A stretch of DNA of 64,000 bases from Frigoribacterium faeni (GTDB taxonomy: Bacteria > Actinomycetota > Actinomycetes > Actinomycetales > Microbacteriaceae), in contig NZ_JAAOYW010000002.1 in NCBI RefSeq assembly GCF_011761235.1, forward strand, positions 124,001 to 188,000. Reading direction: 5' to 3'. The notes beneath the pieces are model-generated. The model had not been told where the DNA came from, did not search any database, and saw only the letters and a program-made list of their open reading frames with translations. The translations under genes and the position numbers were made by a program. Of the stretch, positions 47,004 to 58,127 are shown in pieces; positions within the stretch are counted from its first letter, which is position 1; each line of letters opens with the position of its first letter.

Positions 47004-48140
47004 ATGACACGAGACGCACCGCCGGCAGGCCCGCTGCTCCGACTGCCCCGCGGGCCGGGCTTCGACGCGCTGCGCTGGGTCGCCGCCACGGCGGTCGTGC
47101 TGCTGCACGGCAGCTCCGCGCTCGGCGTCGACCTGCTCGGGGGCGCCGTCGAGTTCGCCGAGCCGATCATGGTGTTCTTCACCCTGACCGGGATGTTCGT
47201 CTACGCCTCGGCCCAGTCGGCCTGGACGCGGACGGGGTCGTTCCGGCAGTACGCCCGCAACCGCCTCCTGCGCGTCGCGCCGGCGATCTGGACGTTCGCG
47301 CTCGTGGTGCCCGTGCTGCTCGCGGTCACCGGCGCCGTCTCCTGGGCCGCACTCGTCTCGCCCGAGCTGGTCCTGTGGCTCGGCTCCGCCGCCGTGCTGG
47401 TGCCCAACTACGACCCGCCGGCCTGGGCGCACGTCGGGACGGGATCCGTGAACGGCCCGCTCTACACGGTGCCCGCCGAGCTGAGCTTCTACGCGGTCGT
47501 GCCCGTGCTCGTGCTCGTCGCCGCGCGGTTCGGCTTCTGGCGCATGATCGCCGGCATGGCCGTCGTCAGCGTCGTCGGCGCCGTCGTCTCGAGCACGGGC
47601 GGTCCGCTCGTGCACGAGGTGTTCCACCACCTGTTCCTCGAGCGGGCCGCCTACTTCACCACCGGCATGGTGCTGGCGCGCGTCGGCGCGCTCGTGCCGC
47701 TGCGGTGGTGGCTCGCCCTGCTCGCCCTCGCGGCGCACGTCGCCCTGCGCGCCCACCAGGACTTCGGCCCCGACACGGGCCTGCTGGCGTCGCTGCAGCT
47801 CACGGTCAAGCCCGTGCTCTGCGCGCTGCCGGCCGGCTACCTCGTGCTCTGGGCCGGCGTGCGGACGCCGCCGGTCGTGGGGCGGGTGACGGACCGCCTC
47901 GGCGACTGGAGCTTCGGCACGTACCTGTGGCACTCGGTCGTCATCGACCTCGCGCTGTGGTGGGGCTTCGCGGGGTCGGGGCTCGCGCTGCTCGCCGTGC
48001 TCGGGGCGAGCCTCGGGCTCGGGGCGGCGTCGTGGCACCTGGTCGAGAAGAGGTTCCTGAGACGCAAGCACCTGGGGCTGCGACAGGTGGTCGCCGAGCC
48101 GGGCCCCGTGACGCCGCGTGAACGCCTCCGGGGTCGATGA
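47004..48140 (+). CDS. Acyltransferase 3 family membrane protein
   Basis: The 378-residue protein belongs to the acyltransferase-3 (OafA/NodX-like) family that O-acetylates cell-surface polysaccharides or lipids. It begins with GFDALRWVAATAVVLLHGSSALG, containing the family's conserved R and H of the first membrane helix, then FFTLTGMFVYASAQ, FRQYARNRLLRVAPAIWTFALVVPV and about nine further membrane segments; NGPLYTVPAELSFYAVVPVLVL matches the W/LWxLxxE-type mid-family motif. The basic C-terminal tail is cytosolic. It shares a promoter region with the exported beta-helix protein, so the two may act on the same surface glycan. Substrate unknown. Confidence 0.88.
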   Translation: MTRDAPPAGPLLRLPRGPGFDALRWVAATAVVLLHGSSALGVDLLGGAVEFAEPIMVFFTLTGMFVYASAQSAWTRTGSFRQYARNRLLRVAPAIWTFALVVPVLLAVTGAVSWAALVSPELVLWLGSAAVLVPNYDPPAWAHVGTGSVNGPLYTVPAELSFYAVVPVLVLVAARFGFWRMIAGMAVVSVVGAVVSSTGGPLVHEVFHHLFLERAAYFTTGMVLARVGALVPLRWWLALLALAAHVALRAHQDFGPDTGLLASLQLTVKPVLCALPAGYLVLWAGVRTPPVVGRVTDRLGDWSFGTYLWHSVVIDLALWWGFAGSGLALLAVLGASLGLGAASWHLVEKRFLRRKHLGLRQVVAEPGPVTPRERLRGR

Positions 48141-48153
48141 CGGCGGCGGCCGC

Positions 48154-48159
48154 TACCGT
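48154..48159 (+). promoter_or_regulatory. Putative leaderless -10 (TACCGT)
   Basis: TACCGT, seven bases, then the ATG at 48167. Confidence 0.55.
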
Positions 48160-48166
48160 GGCCCGC

Positions 48167-49042
48167 ATGCCCCCCGTCATCACCTCGCCGCTCGTCTCGA
48201 GCCAGTGGGTCGCCGACCATCTCGGCGCCGACGACATGGTCGTGGTCGACGTGTCGGTGCTGGCGGTGGCCGGCCGTGACGGCACCGCCACCGGGCGGTA
48301 CACGTCGGGTCACGCCGACTACCTCGAGCAGGGCCACGTGCCCGGCGCCGTCTTCGGCGATCTCATCCACGACCTCAGCGACGACCGCGCCGCCCTGCCC
48401 TTCACGCGGCCCGACATCGATCGCTTCGCGGCGGCCGCGGGCGCGCTGGGCATCACGGGCGACACGACCGTTGTCGCCTACGACTCGACCGACGGGCCGT
48501 GGGCGGCGCGGCTCTGGTGGCTGCTGCGGGCCGCCGGCCACGACGACGCGGCCGTGCTCGACGGCGGCTTCTCGGCCTGGGCGGCCGAGGGTCGCCCCGT
48601 CGACGTGGGGGCCGTGCAGCCCGAGCCCGCGGTCTTCGTCGCCCACGAGCGACCGGGTGCGTGGGCCGACAAGAGCTACGTCGAGGCCGTGGTGCGCGGC
48701 GACGAGCACGCGGCGCTCGTCTGCGCCTCGCCGCGCGACGAGTTCCGGGGCCTTGCCGGCGAACGTCCCCGTCGGGGGCACATCCCCGGCAGCAGCAACG
48801 TGCCGGCGACCGAGCTCGTCGACGCCGACCGGCACCTCGCGGAGCCCCGGCACCTCGAGGCGGCGTTCGCCCCGGTGCTCGACGCCGAGAAGGTCGTCGT
48901 CTACTGCGGCCAGGGCATCGCGGCGAGCGCCGACGCCCTCGCGCTGGTGCTCGTGGGGCACGACGACGTCGCGGTCTACGACGGCTCGCTCGACGAGTGG
49001 ACGGGCGACGACGACGCGCCCCTCGAGACCGCCGCGGCCTGA
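48167..49042 (+). CDS. Thiosulfate/mercaptopyruvate sulfurtransferase
   Basis: The 291-residue protein carries two rhodanese domains. The first, without a catalytic Cys, has SGHADYLEQGHVPGAVFGDLIHDLSD and YDSTDGPWAARLWWLLRAAGHDDAAVLDGG; the second, from about 165, has the persulfide-forming Cys near 247 in VVVYCGQGIAASADALAL. This is the TST/SseA arrangement. It transfers sulfane sulfur from thiosulfate or 3-mercaptopyruvate to cyanide or other acceptors. The ATG at 48167 is supported by TACCGT seven bases upstream; an upstream ATG would overlap that promoter. It converges with the DUF255 gene across a 40-base gap. Confidence 0.9.
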   Translation: MPPVITSPLVSSQWVADHLGADDMVVVDVSVLAVAGRDGTATGRYTSGHADYLEQGHVPGAVFGDLIHDLSDDRAALPFTRPDIDRFAAAAGALGITGDTTVVAYDSTDGPWAARLWWLLRAAGHDDAAVLDGGFSAWAAEGRPVDVGAVQPEPAVFVAHERPGAWADKSYVEAVVRGDEHAALVCASPRDEFRGLAGERPRRGHIPGSSNVPATELVDADRHLAEPRHLEAAFAPVLDAEKVVVYCGQGIAASADALALVLVGHDDVAVYDGSLDEWTGDDDAPLETAAA

Positions 49043-49082
49043 GACGGGCGGGCAGCGGCCCCGGCGGCGGCGGCGGCGCGGC

Positions 49083-51083
<2,001 letters not shown>

Positions 51084-51089
51084 CCGCCC

Positions 51090-51095
51090 ACGCTA
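51090..51095 (-). promoter_or_regulatory. Putative leaderless -10 (TAGCGT)
   Basis: TAGCGT on the minus strand followed by GGGCGG and the ATG at 51083. Confidence 0.55.
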
Positions 51096-51208
51096 GGCGC
51101 GGACGGGGTCCCGTGCCGCCCCGCCTCGGCCCGCCCGCCCCTGGCCCTCCCACCTGCCCCGTTCCGCCTGACCCCGGCTACGAATACCAAAATGTCGCAT
51201 GTCGGTGC

Positions 51209-51214
51209 TACCGT
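51209..51214 (+). promoter_or_regulatory. Putative leaderless -10 (TACCGT)
   Basis: TACCGT followed by seven bases and the ATG at 51222. Upstream is an A/T-richer stretch (near 51178-51200) unlike the surrounding DNA. Confidence 0.5.
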
Positions 51215-51221
51215 TCCCGGC

Positions 51222-52253
51222 ATGAAACGCATGACGACCATCATGACCATCTCCGCGCTCACGGCCTGCCTGCTCGGCGCGGCGTCCTCAGCCCGTGCCG
51301 CGCCCGCCACGGCAGCAGAATGGGGCGGCAACGTACTCGTGAGCTGGTCGGTGCCCGGAGGCACCGCTGCCGGGGTGACGTCCCTGACGTTCCCGCTGAC
51401 GGTGGCTCCCGAGACCGCCCGGCTCTCCGGGACGTACTTCGCCCAGCAGTTCGGATTCACCCACGCGACCAAAGTCGGCTACACGGGTCTGCAGCCCCGA
51501 CCCGACGCGAACGGGCACGCACGGATCCGCGGCGTGTTCTCCTCGTTCATCCCGGGGACGGTCACCGCCCACCCGAACTGCCACGACGGTGCCGACGGGG
51601 GTCCGGGCGTCAGCTGCGGCGTCGAGTTCGACGCTGTCTACGGGCACACGTACGACATGGTCGTCACGGCTGACGGTCTCGACACCTGGTCCGGCCACGC
51701 CGTCGACACCGTGACCGGCGCCGCGGAGCACATCGGCACGTGGACGCTGCCCAGCGGCTCGGGGAGCCTCACCGCGCACGGGCAGGGCTTCGCCGAGTAC
51801 TACGCGGGGTCGAGCTGCGACGACCAGCTGTTCTACGACGTCGCCTACGGCGCACCGCGTGCGGGCGAGCTGACGGGCACGACCTCCTACGAGCGCGAGT
51901 ACGGCGGCTGCGTCGGCTCGGGCCGCACGACCGTGACCGACACCGGTCAGGGCGGGGTGCACCTCACGCGGGGCACGGTGGGCCGCCCTGCAGCACATCT
52001 GTACTCGGCGACGCGAGGGCGAGACGGCATCACCGTCCGCGGGTGGGCCCAGCCGGGAAGTCGTCTGAAGACCACCAACGACCCCGGCCAGGGCTGGTTC
52101 GATCCGGAATCGGGGCTCGTCCTCGCCGCTGCCGACGGCTCGTTCACCCTGGTCACGGACCGCACGATCGACGGCCAGGCAGCCGTGACGTCGTTCGACC
52201 CGACATCCGGAGCCGCCTTGACGGAGTCGAACCACATCGACGTCACTCCGTGA
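51222..52253 (+). CDS. Secreted protein of unknown family
   Basis: I do not recognise this 343-residue protein. Its signal peptide (KRMTTIMTISALTACLLGAASSARA, cleavage after about residue 26) is clear; LTAC at residues 13-16 resembles a lipobox, but the hydrophobic residues after the Cys make simple secretion likelier. The mature part is beta-rich with Tyr and Gly: YFAQQFGFTHATKVGYTGLQPR, NGHARIRGVFSSFIPG, CHDGADGGPGVSCGVEFDA (two Cys that may pair), SSCDDQLFYDVAYGAP, and YEREYGGCVGSGRTTVTDTG (another Cys pair). Codon use includes more A/T-ending codons than its neighbours, hinting at later acquisition. Alone, convergent with prpC, with a strong bidirectional terminator between. Confidence 0.7.
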   Translation: MKRMTTIMTISALTACLLGAASSARAAPATAAEWGGNVLVSWSVPGGTAAGVTSLTFPLTVAPETARLSGTYFAQQFGFTHATKVGYTGLQPRPDANGHARIRGVFSSFIPGTVTAHPNCHDGADGGPGVSCGVEFDAVYGHTYDMVVTADGLDTWSGHAVDTVTGAAEHIGTWTLPSGSGSLTAHGQGFAEYYAGSSCDDQLFYDVAYGAPRAGELTGTTSYEREYGGCVGSGRTTVTDTGQGGVHLTRGTVGRPAAHLYSATRGRDGITVRGWAQPGSRLKTTNDPGQGWFDPESGLVLAAADGSFTLVTDRTIDGQAAVTSFDPTSGAALTESNHIDVTP

Positions 52254-52278
52254 CACCTCCGGGCAGGCCCTGACGCGG

Positions 52279-52322
52279 CCGGGTGGACGAAGCACCGAGT
52301 CGGCAGTGCTCCGTCCACCCGG
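52279..52322. terminator. Bidirectional hairpin between secreted-protein gene and prpC
   Basis: CCGGGTGGACG pairs with CGTCCACCCGG and, after one A/C mismatch, AGCAC with GTGCT, leaving a 10-base loop: 16 pairs in total. Flanking ACCTCCGG and CCGGAGGT can extend it alternatively. It lies between convergent genes. Confidence 0.75.
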
Positions 52323-52340
52323 AGGTTCGCGCGGCGCGGG

Positions 52341-53522
52341 CTACGCGCGCGGCGGCACGTCGCGCAGCGCGGGTCCGTCGTAGTGCGACAGCGGGCGGAT
52401 GAGCGAGTTGGCCTCGCGCTGCTCGATGACGTGGGCGCTCCAGCCGAGCACCCGCGACGCGACGAACAGCGGCGTGAACACCGCCGTGTCGAAGCCCATC
52501 AGGTGGTACGCGAAGCCCGACGGCCAGTCGACGTTCGGCTTGAGCCCCTTGCGCTCGAGCACCCCGGCGGCGAGGGCGTCGTAGACGGCGGCGAGCCGGT
52601 CGACGCGGTCGTCCCCGGAGGCGCGGGCCCGGTCGACGAGGCCGGCCAGCGCCTCCTCCATGGTCGGCACCCGGCTGTCGCCGTTCTTGTAGACGCGGTG
52701 CCCGAAGCCCATGATCTTCTCGTGACGCGCGAACGCTCCGTCGAGCCAGGCGGCCGCGCCCTCGGCGCCGCCCTCGTCGGCGACCCGCACCAGCAGGTCG
52801 AGCGCCGCCTCGTTCGCCCCGCCGTGCAGCGGCCCCTTCAGTGCCCCCACGGCGGCGACGATCGACGAGTGCAGGTCGCTCAGCGTCGACGCGACCACCC
52901 GCGCGGTGAAGGTCGACGCGTTGAACGAGTGCTCGGCGTAGAGCACCATCGACGTGTCGAACGCGGCCACGTCGAGGTCGTCGGCCTCGCGCCCGGACAC
53001 CTGGTGCAGGAAGTCGGCGCTGTAGCCGAGGTCGTCGCGAGGCGGGACGGCAGGCAGGTCGCGCCTCCGTCGCTGGTCGTAGGCGATCACGGCCGGCAGG
53101 GCCGCGAACAGGCGGGTGGCCAGGCGCCGGGTCTCGGCGGGGTCGTGCACGCCCGGCGCGCTGCTCCGCTCGGGGTCGGCCGCCCCCAGGGCGCTGATCG
53201 CGGTGCGGACCACGTCCATCGGGTGCGCCGACGTCGGGACGAGGTCGACGAGGTGCCGCAGCCCCGGCGCGAGCGGTCGCGCCGCCCGCAGCTCGGCGTC
53301 GAAGGCCGTGCGCTGCTCGGGCGTCGGCAGCTCGCCGTGCAGCAGCAGGTGGGCGACGTCCTCGACGTCGCGGGTGGCCGCGAGCTGCTGCACCGGGTAG
53401 CCGCGGTAGAGCAGCGAGTTGCTGGCCGCGTCGACCGACGACACGGCCGTGCGGTCGACGACGACGCCGGCCAGGCCCTTGTGCAGCTCGGGCGCGGGAG
53501 GTGCGGTGAGGGTGTCGCTCAT
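52341..53522 (-). CDS. prpC: 2-methylcitrate synthase / citrate synthase
   Basis: The 393-residue citrate-synthase-family protein condenses propionyl-CoA (or acetyl-CoA) with oxaloacetate. Motifs: KGLAGVVVDRTAVSSVD at the start, VPTSAHPMDVVRTAISALG, LYAEHSFNASTFTARVVAST, KGPLHGGANEAAL with the first catalytic His, MGFGHRVYKNGDSR with the second and MGFDTAVFTPLFVASR with the catalytic Asp. The order prpD-prpB-prpC makes the methylcitrate role most likely; the enzyme may also be promiscuous. The ATG at 53522 is preferred because GAAGGAG is five bases upstream, whereas a GTG two codons earlier would be only one base from it. Transcription may start separately after the repeat-rich gap. Confidence 0.93.
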   Translation of the reverse strand: MSDTLTAPPAPELHKGLAGVVVDRTAVSSVDAASNSLLYRGYPVQQLAATRDVEDVAHLLLHGELPTPEQRTAFDAELRAARPLAPGLRHLVDLVPTSAHPMDVVRTAISALGAADPERSSAPGVHDPAETRRLATRLFAALPAVIAYDQRRRRDLPAVPPRDDLGYSADFLHQVSGREADDLDVAAFDTSMVLYAEHSFNASTFTARVVASTLSDLHSSIVAAVGALKGPLHGGANEAALDLLVRVADEGGAEGAAAWLDGAFARHEKIMGFGHRVYKNGDSRVPTMEEALAGLVDRARASGDDRVDRLAAVYDALAAGVLERKGLKPNVDWPSGFAYHLMGFDTAVFTPLFVASRVLGWSAHVIEQREANSLIRPLSHYDGPALRDVPPRA

Positions 53523-53544
53523 GGTCACTCCTTCGTGAGGTGAG

Positions 53545-53640
53545 GCGATGCGTGCCGGCGGGTGGTGCCGGCGGGTGGTGCGGTGGTGCGGGGTGGTGCA
53601 GGTCGTGCCGTCGTGCGGATGGTGCGGTCGCGGCGTGCCG
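53545..53640. repeat. GGTGGTGC-rich low-complexity repeats
   Basis: Between prpB and prpC the sequence consists of drifting GTGCCGGCGGGTG (twice exactly, period 16) and GGTGGTGC or GGTGCGG units. It codes for nothing I recognise. It could hold a terminator for prpDB and/or the prpC promoter, but no TANNNT hexamer is evident. Confidence 0.6.
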
Positions 53641-53653
53641 TGCCCGCCCCGGC

Positions 53654-54553
53654 TCAGCGCTCGACGGTGAAGTCGAACACCCCGCCGTCGAACGCAGAGT
53701 AGCCCTCGTAGTCGACGAGGTCGTAGAGGTCGGCGCGGTGCTGCATCCGGTCGAGGAGGCGCGCCTGGGTCCCGGTCGCGGCGATCTCGTCGAGCCCCCG
53801 CCCGGCCTCGCCCATCGCGAGCCGCAGCAGCGTCACCGGCCAGATGACCATGCGCACCCCGGCGCCCTGCAGCTGCTCGACGGTGTGCAGCTCGCCCTTG
53901 CCGAACTCGGTCATGTTCGCCAGGACCGGCACGCCGACGGCCGAGGCGACGGCCTCGAACTCGGTCAGGCCGGTCAGCGCCTCGGGGAACACCGCGTCGG
54001 CGCCGGCGTCGACGAGCGCCCGCGCCCGGTCGACGGCGACGTCGAGGCCGTCGACGGCGCGCACGTCGGTGCGGGCCACGACGACGAAGTCCGGGTCGCG
54101 GCGTCCCTCGACGGCGGCGCGCACCCGCTTGACGGCGGTGTCGAGGTCGACGACCTGCTTGCCGTCGAGGTGGCCGCAGCGCTTGGGGTTGACCTGGTCC
54201 TCGACGTGGAGGCCCGCGAGCCCGGCGTCCTCCATCGTCTGGACGGTGCGGGCGACGTTCATCGGCTCGCCGAAGCCCGTGTCGGCGTCGACGAGGGTGG
54301 GCAGGTCGGTCATCCGCGCGATCTGCCCGGCCCGGGTCGCGACCTCGGTGAGCGTCGTCAGGCCGATGTCGGGCAGCCCGAGGTCGGCGGCCACGACGGC
54401 GCCCGAGACGTAGACGCCGTCGAAGCCCTTCCGCTCGATCAGGCGGGCGCTGAGCGGGTTGAACGCGCCCGGCATCCGCACGAGCGCGTCGCCCGCGAGC
54501 GCCTCGCGGAACAGCCGACGCTTGCGGGCCGGGGTGAGCGTCGAGTACAGCAT
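53654..54553 (-). CDS. prpB: Methylisocitrate lyase PrpB
   Basis: The 299-residue protein cleaves 2-methylisocitrate to pyruvate and succinate. It shows RMPGAFNPLSARLIERKGFDGVYVSGAVVAADLGLPDIGLTT near 26-67, DADTGFGEPMNVARTV with metal-binding Asp, the active-site KRCGHLDGK (Cys near 126) and VARTDVRAVDGLD. PEP mutase/isocitrate lyase superfamily of normal length. Its ATG overlaps the prpD stop by four bases (ATGA), so prpD and prpB are translationally coupled. Confidence 0.95.
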   Translation of the reverse strand: MLYSTLTPARKRRLFREALAGDALVRMPGAFNPLSARLIERKGFDGVYVSGAVVAADLGLPDIGLTTLTEVATRAGQIARMTDLPTLVDADTGFGEPMNVARTVQTMEDAGLAGLHVEDQVNPKRCGHLDGKQVVDLDTAVKRVRAAVEGRRDPDFVVVARTDVRAVDGLDVAVDRARALVDAGADAVFPEALTGLTEFEAVASAVGVPVLANMTEFGKGELHTVEQLQGAGVRMVIWPVTLLRLAMGEAGRGLDEIAATGTQARLLDRMQHRADLYDLVDYEGYSAFDGGVFDFTVER

Positions 54554-56196
54554 CAGAACAGCCCGCCGGGCGAGGCGGCGTCGGCCCGGTCGAGGGCGCC
54601 CGGCGGCGGGGTGACCGTCAGCCCGGCCAGCTCGTGGGGCTCGAGGGTCCGGAGGCGCGTGGCCAGCCCCAGGAACCGCTCGACCTCCTCCGGTGCGAGC
54701 ACGCCGTCGGCGAGGGTGCGGAACTTGCGCACGTAGTCCTCCCGGGCGAAGGGCCGCGCGCCGAGGGGGTGCGCGTCGGCGACGGCGATCTCGTCGACGA
54801 GCCGCGAGCCGTCGGCGAACTCGACCTCGATGCGCCCGCCGAACGCCTTCTCGGCAGGGTCGGCGGAGTGGTAGCGGCGGGTCCAGTCGGCGTCCTCGGC
54901 GGTCGAGATGCGCCTCCAGAGCTCGACGGTGTCGGGACGCTGCGCGCGCTCGGGCGCGTAGCTGCGCTCGTGGTGCCACTCGCCGTCCTGCAGGGCCACG
55001 GCGACGATGTAGGGGATGGAGTGGTCGAGGGTCTCGCGGCTGGCGGTCGGGTCGTACTTCTGCGGGTCGCCGGCGCCCGAGCCGATCACCACGTGCGTGT
55101 GGTGGCTCGTGTGCAGCACGATGCGGCGGACGGCGGCGGGGTCGCGCAGCTCGGGCCGCTCGCGCCCGAGACGGCGGGCGAGGTCGATCCAGGCCTGGGC
55201 CTGGTACTCGGCCGAGTGCTCCTTCGTGTAGCTGTCGAGGATCGCCCGCTTGGCTTCGCCGGGCCCCGGCAGCGGGACGGCGTAGCGGGCGTCGGGACCG
55301 TCGAGGAGGCGCGCGATCACGCCGTCCTCGCCCTCCCAGATCGGGCTCGGGCTCGTCTGGCCGCGCATCGCCCGGTCGATCGCCTCGACCGCCTGCTTGC
55401 CCGCGAAGGCGGGGGCGTAGGCCTTCCAGGTCGAGATGAGGCCCTTGCGCGACTGCCGCGTCGCGGTGGTGGTGTGCAGCGCCTGGGCGATCGCCTGCGC
55501 GGTGGTCTCGACGTCGAGGCCGAGCAGCGCGGCGATGCCGCCCGCGGCGCTCGGGCCGAGGTGCGCCACGTGGTCGATCTTGTGCGCGTGCAGGCTGATC
55601 GCCCGCGCGAGGTCGATCTGCAGCTCGTAGCCGGCGGCGATGCCGCGCACGAGCTGCTCGCCGTCGGCGCCGACGTGCTGCGCGACGGCCAGCACGGGCG
55701 GCACGTTGTCGCCCGGGTGCGAGTACTCGGCCGCGAGGAACGTGTCGTGGAAGTCGAGCTCGCGCACCGCGACCCCGTTCGCCCAGGCGGCCCACTCGGG
55801 CTGGGCGCGCAGCTCGGGGTCGAGGCCGAACACGGTCGCCCCGGCCCGCGGGCTGCGCGCGTCCGAGCTGGCGACGCCCGCGGGGCCCGCCGCGCGCAGG
55901 CTGGCGGCGGGGCGGTCGGCGGTGTCGGCGGCGCTGTCGTCGTGACCGGCACCGGCGTGCCGGGCGCGGTGCTGCAGCCGGGCGGCCGCCTGGGCCCGGG
56001 CGGCGGCCACGGGCGCCCGTCCGAGGCTGGCGGCGGCGACGGCGGCGTTGTCGATGACGCGGTTGACGATCATCTCGGCCACGTCGTCGTCGACCGCGAC
56101 GGGGTCGACCGCGACCGCGGCCAGCCGGTGGGCCAGCTCGTCGCGCCGCGCGAGCGGGTCGTCGGAACGGTGGACGTGCACGTCGTTGAGCATCAC
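54553..56196 (-). CDS. prpD: 2-methylcitrate dehydratase (MmgE/PrpD family)
   Basis: The 547-residue protein of the MmgE/PrpD fold dehydrates 2-methylcitrate. Conserved blocks: [35 protein letters not shown] near 138-170, [66 protein letters not shown] and a C-terminal MmgE_PrpD_C part with [13 protein letters not shown]. An insert of low complexity with Ala/Asp/His lies near residues 65-110. The start is GTG 56196, placed seven bases after TAGGCT; the next ATG is one codon in. Leads prpB and possibly prpC. Confidence 0.94.
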   Translation of the reverse strand: MMLNDVHVHRSDDPLARRDELAHRLAAVAVDPVAVDDDVAEMIVNRVIDNAAVAAASLGRAPVAAARAQAAARLQHRARHAGAGHDDSAADTADRPAASLRAAGPAGVASSDARSPRAGATVFGLDPELRAQPEWAAWANGVAVRELDFHDTFLAAEYSHPGDNVPPVLAVAQHVGADGEQLVRGIAAGYELQIDLARAISLHAHKIDHVAHLGPSAAGGIAALLGLDVETTAQAIAQALHTTTATRQSRKGLISTWKAYAPAFAGKQAVEAIDRAMRGQTSPSPIWEGEDGVIARLLDGPDARYAVPLPGPGEAKRAILDSYTKEHSAEYQAQAWIDLARRLGRERPELRDPAAVRRIVLHTSHHTHVVIGSGAGDPQKYDPTASRETLDHSIPYIVAVALQDGEWHHERSYAPERAQRPDTVELWRRISTAEDADWTRRYHSADPAEKAFGGRIEVEFADGSRLVDEIAVADAHPLGARPFAREDYVRKFRTLADGVLAPEEVERFLGLATRLRTLEPHELAGLTVTPPPGALDRADAASPGGLF

Positions 56197-56203
56197 GTCG
56201 CCC

Positions 56204-56209
56204 AGCCTA
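56204..56209 (-). promoter_or_regulatory. Putative leaderless -10 of prpD (TAGGCT)
   Basis: TAGGCT on the minus strand, seven bases before the GTG at 56196, lying between the acyl-CoA ligase stop and prpD. Confidence 0.5.
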
Positions 56210-56243
56210 GGCGTCGGGGCCGGGCGCCCGGGGGCGCAGGCGG

Positions 56244-57908
56244 TCAGGACGACGCGGCCGCCGCCTCCTGCGCCCCGAAGCGCGCGACGAGGTCGCGCTT
56301 CAGCACCTTGCCGCTCGGGCCGAGCGGCAAGGCGTCGACGACGTGGACGACGCGGGGGAACTTGTACGCCGCGATCTCGTCGGCGACGAAGGCGACCAGG
56401 TCGTCCGGCGCGACGGTCGCGCCGGCGCGCAGCACGACGGCCGCCTCGATCTCCTGTCCGTGCGTCTCGTGCGGCACGCCGAAGACGGCCGCCATGGCGA
56501 CGTCGGGGTGCTGGGCGAGCACCTCCTCGACCTGACGCGGGTACACGTTGTAGCCGTTGCGGATGATCATGTCCTTGGTCCGGTCGACGACCGTGAGGTA
56601 GCCGTCGTCGTCCTTCGTGCCGAGGTCGCCGGAGCGGAACCAGCCGTCGACGATCGCCGCCGCCGTGTCGTCGGGGCGGTCGAGGTAGCCGTTCATGAGG
56701 TTGTGCCCGCGGATCACGATCTCGCCGATCTCGCCGTGCGGCAGCAGCACGACGCGGTCGGTGACCGACGAGTCGGCGACCTCGACGTCGACGCCCCAGA
56801 CCGGCGTGCCGATGGTGCCGGGTCGGGGCGGCCGGCCGACGTGGTTGAAGGTCGCGACCGGGGACGTCTCGGTGAGGCCGTAGCCCTCGTGCACCGGCGC
56901 GCCGAAGACCTGCTCGAAGCGGCTCAGCACGGCGAGGGGCAAGGAGGCGCCGCCCGAGATCGCGTACCGCAGCGGCGGCCGGGCGTCCGAGCGCGTCGCG
57001 GCGTCGAGCAGCGCCATGTACATCGTCGGCACGCCCATGAACACCTCGCAGCCGTGCTCGACCATCGCCGCGAGGGCCGCGTCGCCGTCGAACCTCGGCA
57101 GCATGACGATCGTCGCGCCCGCGCGGAACCCCGTGTTCATCGTGCAGGTCTGCCCGAAGGTGTGGAACAGGGGCAGCGCCCCGAGCAGCACGTCGCCGCG
57201 GCGCATGTCGAAGGTGCTCATCAGGTTCGTGTCGACCTGCTGCAGCAGCGCGAAGTGCGAGCCCTCGGCCCCCTTGGGCTGCCCCGTCGTGCCGCTCGTG
57301 TAGAGGATCGTCGCCGTGTCGAACGGGTGCCGCGGCACGTAGGTGCCGAGCGGCTCGGCCTCGGCCGCGAGGGCCTCGAGCCGGTCGGGGGCGGCCGGCG
57401 CGACCGCCGTGCCGGCGTCGGTCGCAGGAGGCGCGAGCACGGTCACGACGTCGACCCCCGCGAGCTGCGCCCCGGCCGCGCCCTCGGGCAGGAGCGGTGC
57501 GGCGCAGACGAGCAGCGACGCCCCGCTGTCGCCCAGCACGTACTCGATCTCGTGGCGCTTGAGCAGCGCGTGGACGGGCACGACCACGGCTCCGAGGGCG
57601 AGCGTGGCGTAGTAGACGCGGGCGAAGTCGGCGACGTTGGGCACGAGCATCGCGACGCGGTCGCCCTCCCCCACGCCCCGGGCGCGCAGGGCGCCGGCAT
57701 AGGCGAGGGACTGCTGCCAGAGCTCGCGGTAGGTGGTGCGCTGCGGGCCGACGACGACGGCCACGTCGTCCGGGTACCGGGCGGCCGCCTCGCTGAGGAT
57801 CGCGGCGACCGAGGCCGTCGCGTGGCCGGGCAGGCGGGCCGCGGCCGGGCCCGGTGCAGGGGCGGGGGCCGGGCTCGAGGCCTGGCCGTCGGGTGCGTTC
57901 GTGGTCAT
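56244..57908 (-). CDS. Acyl-CoA ligase (AMP-forming, FadD-like)
   Basis: The 554-residue enzyme activates a carboxylic acid as an acyl-adenylate and then acyl-CoA. It has the A3 loop [14 protein letters not shown] near residue 203, A5 [28 protein letters not shown]7/A8 [42 protein letters not shown] and the C-terminal catalytic Lys in [18 protein letters not shown] 25-residue Pro/Ala-rich start precedes it. It may supply propionyl-CoA or another acyl-CoA to the methylcitrate genes just downstream, but its motif set is that of broad FadD-like ligases. Leader of about 33 bases with GGAG upstream. A palindrome overlaps its promoter. Confidence 0.88.
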   Translation of the reverse strand: MTTNAPDGQASSPAPAPAPGPAAARLPGHATASVAAILSEAAARYPDDVAVVVGPQRTTYRELWQQSLAYAGALRARGVGEGDRVAMLVPNVADFARVYYATLALGAVVVPVHALLKRHEIEYVLGDSGASLLVCAAPLLPEGAAGAQLAGVDVVTVLAPPATDAGTAVAPAAPDRLEALAAEAEPLGTYVPRHPFDTATILYTSGTTGQPKGAEGSHFALLQQVDTNLMSTFDMRRGDVLLGALPLFHTFGQTCTMNTGFRAGATIVMLPRFDGDAALAAMVEHGCEVFMGVPTMYMALLDAATRSDARPPLRYAISGGASLPLAVLSRFEQVFGAPVHEGYGLTETSPVATFNHVGRPPRPGTIGTPVWGVDVEVADSSVTDRVVLLPHGEIGEIVIRGHNLMNGYLDRPDDTAAAIVDGWFRSGDLGTKDDDGYLTVVDRTKDMIIRNGYNVYPRQVEEVLAQHPDVAMAAVFGVPHETHGQEIEAAVVLRAGATVAPDDLVAFVADEIAAYKFPRVVHVVDALPLGPSGKVLKRDLVARFGAQEAAAASS

Positions 57909-57935
57909 GTCGGCTGCTCCGTCTCCGTTGACGAG

Positions 57936-57952
57936 TGATCCTGGTCGGATCA
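57936..57952. promoter_or_regulatory. Palindromic operator over the acyl-CoA ligase promoter
   Basis: TGATCC-N5-GGATCA is a perfect palindrome that overlaps the minus-strand -10 TATGAT (57949-57954) and the expected start site, 28 bases from the ATG. This is where a repressor of the TetR or similar type would sit. The same half-sites (TGATCC and GGATCA) appear in the hairpin array at 58128. Confidence 0.55.
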
Positions 57953-57954
57953 TA
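57949..57954 (-). promoter_or_regulatory. Putative -10 of the acyl-CoA ligase gene (TATGAT)
   Basis: TATGAT on the minus strand, 40 bases before the ATG at 57908; gives a leader of about 33 bases containing ACGGAG. Confidence 0.5.
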
Positions 57955-58127
57955 CGTCGCCGTGCCGGGAGGGCGGGGGCGCAGCCGATCGGCCGGCGAT
58001 CAGGTGGAGCGGTGAGGAGGTGCGGACGTCCTCGAGCAGCGCCCCGGGGCGACGCCGAGGGCGGAGCCCCGACGGCGGATGCCAGCTGAGGGGCGGATGC
58101 CAGCTGAGAGGGGCGAGATTCCCGCTG

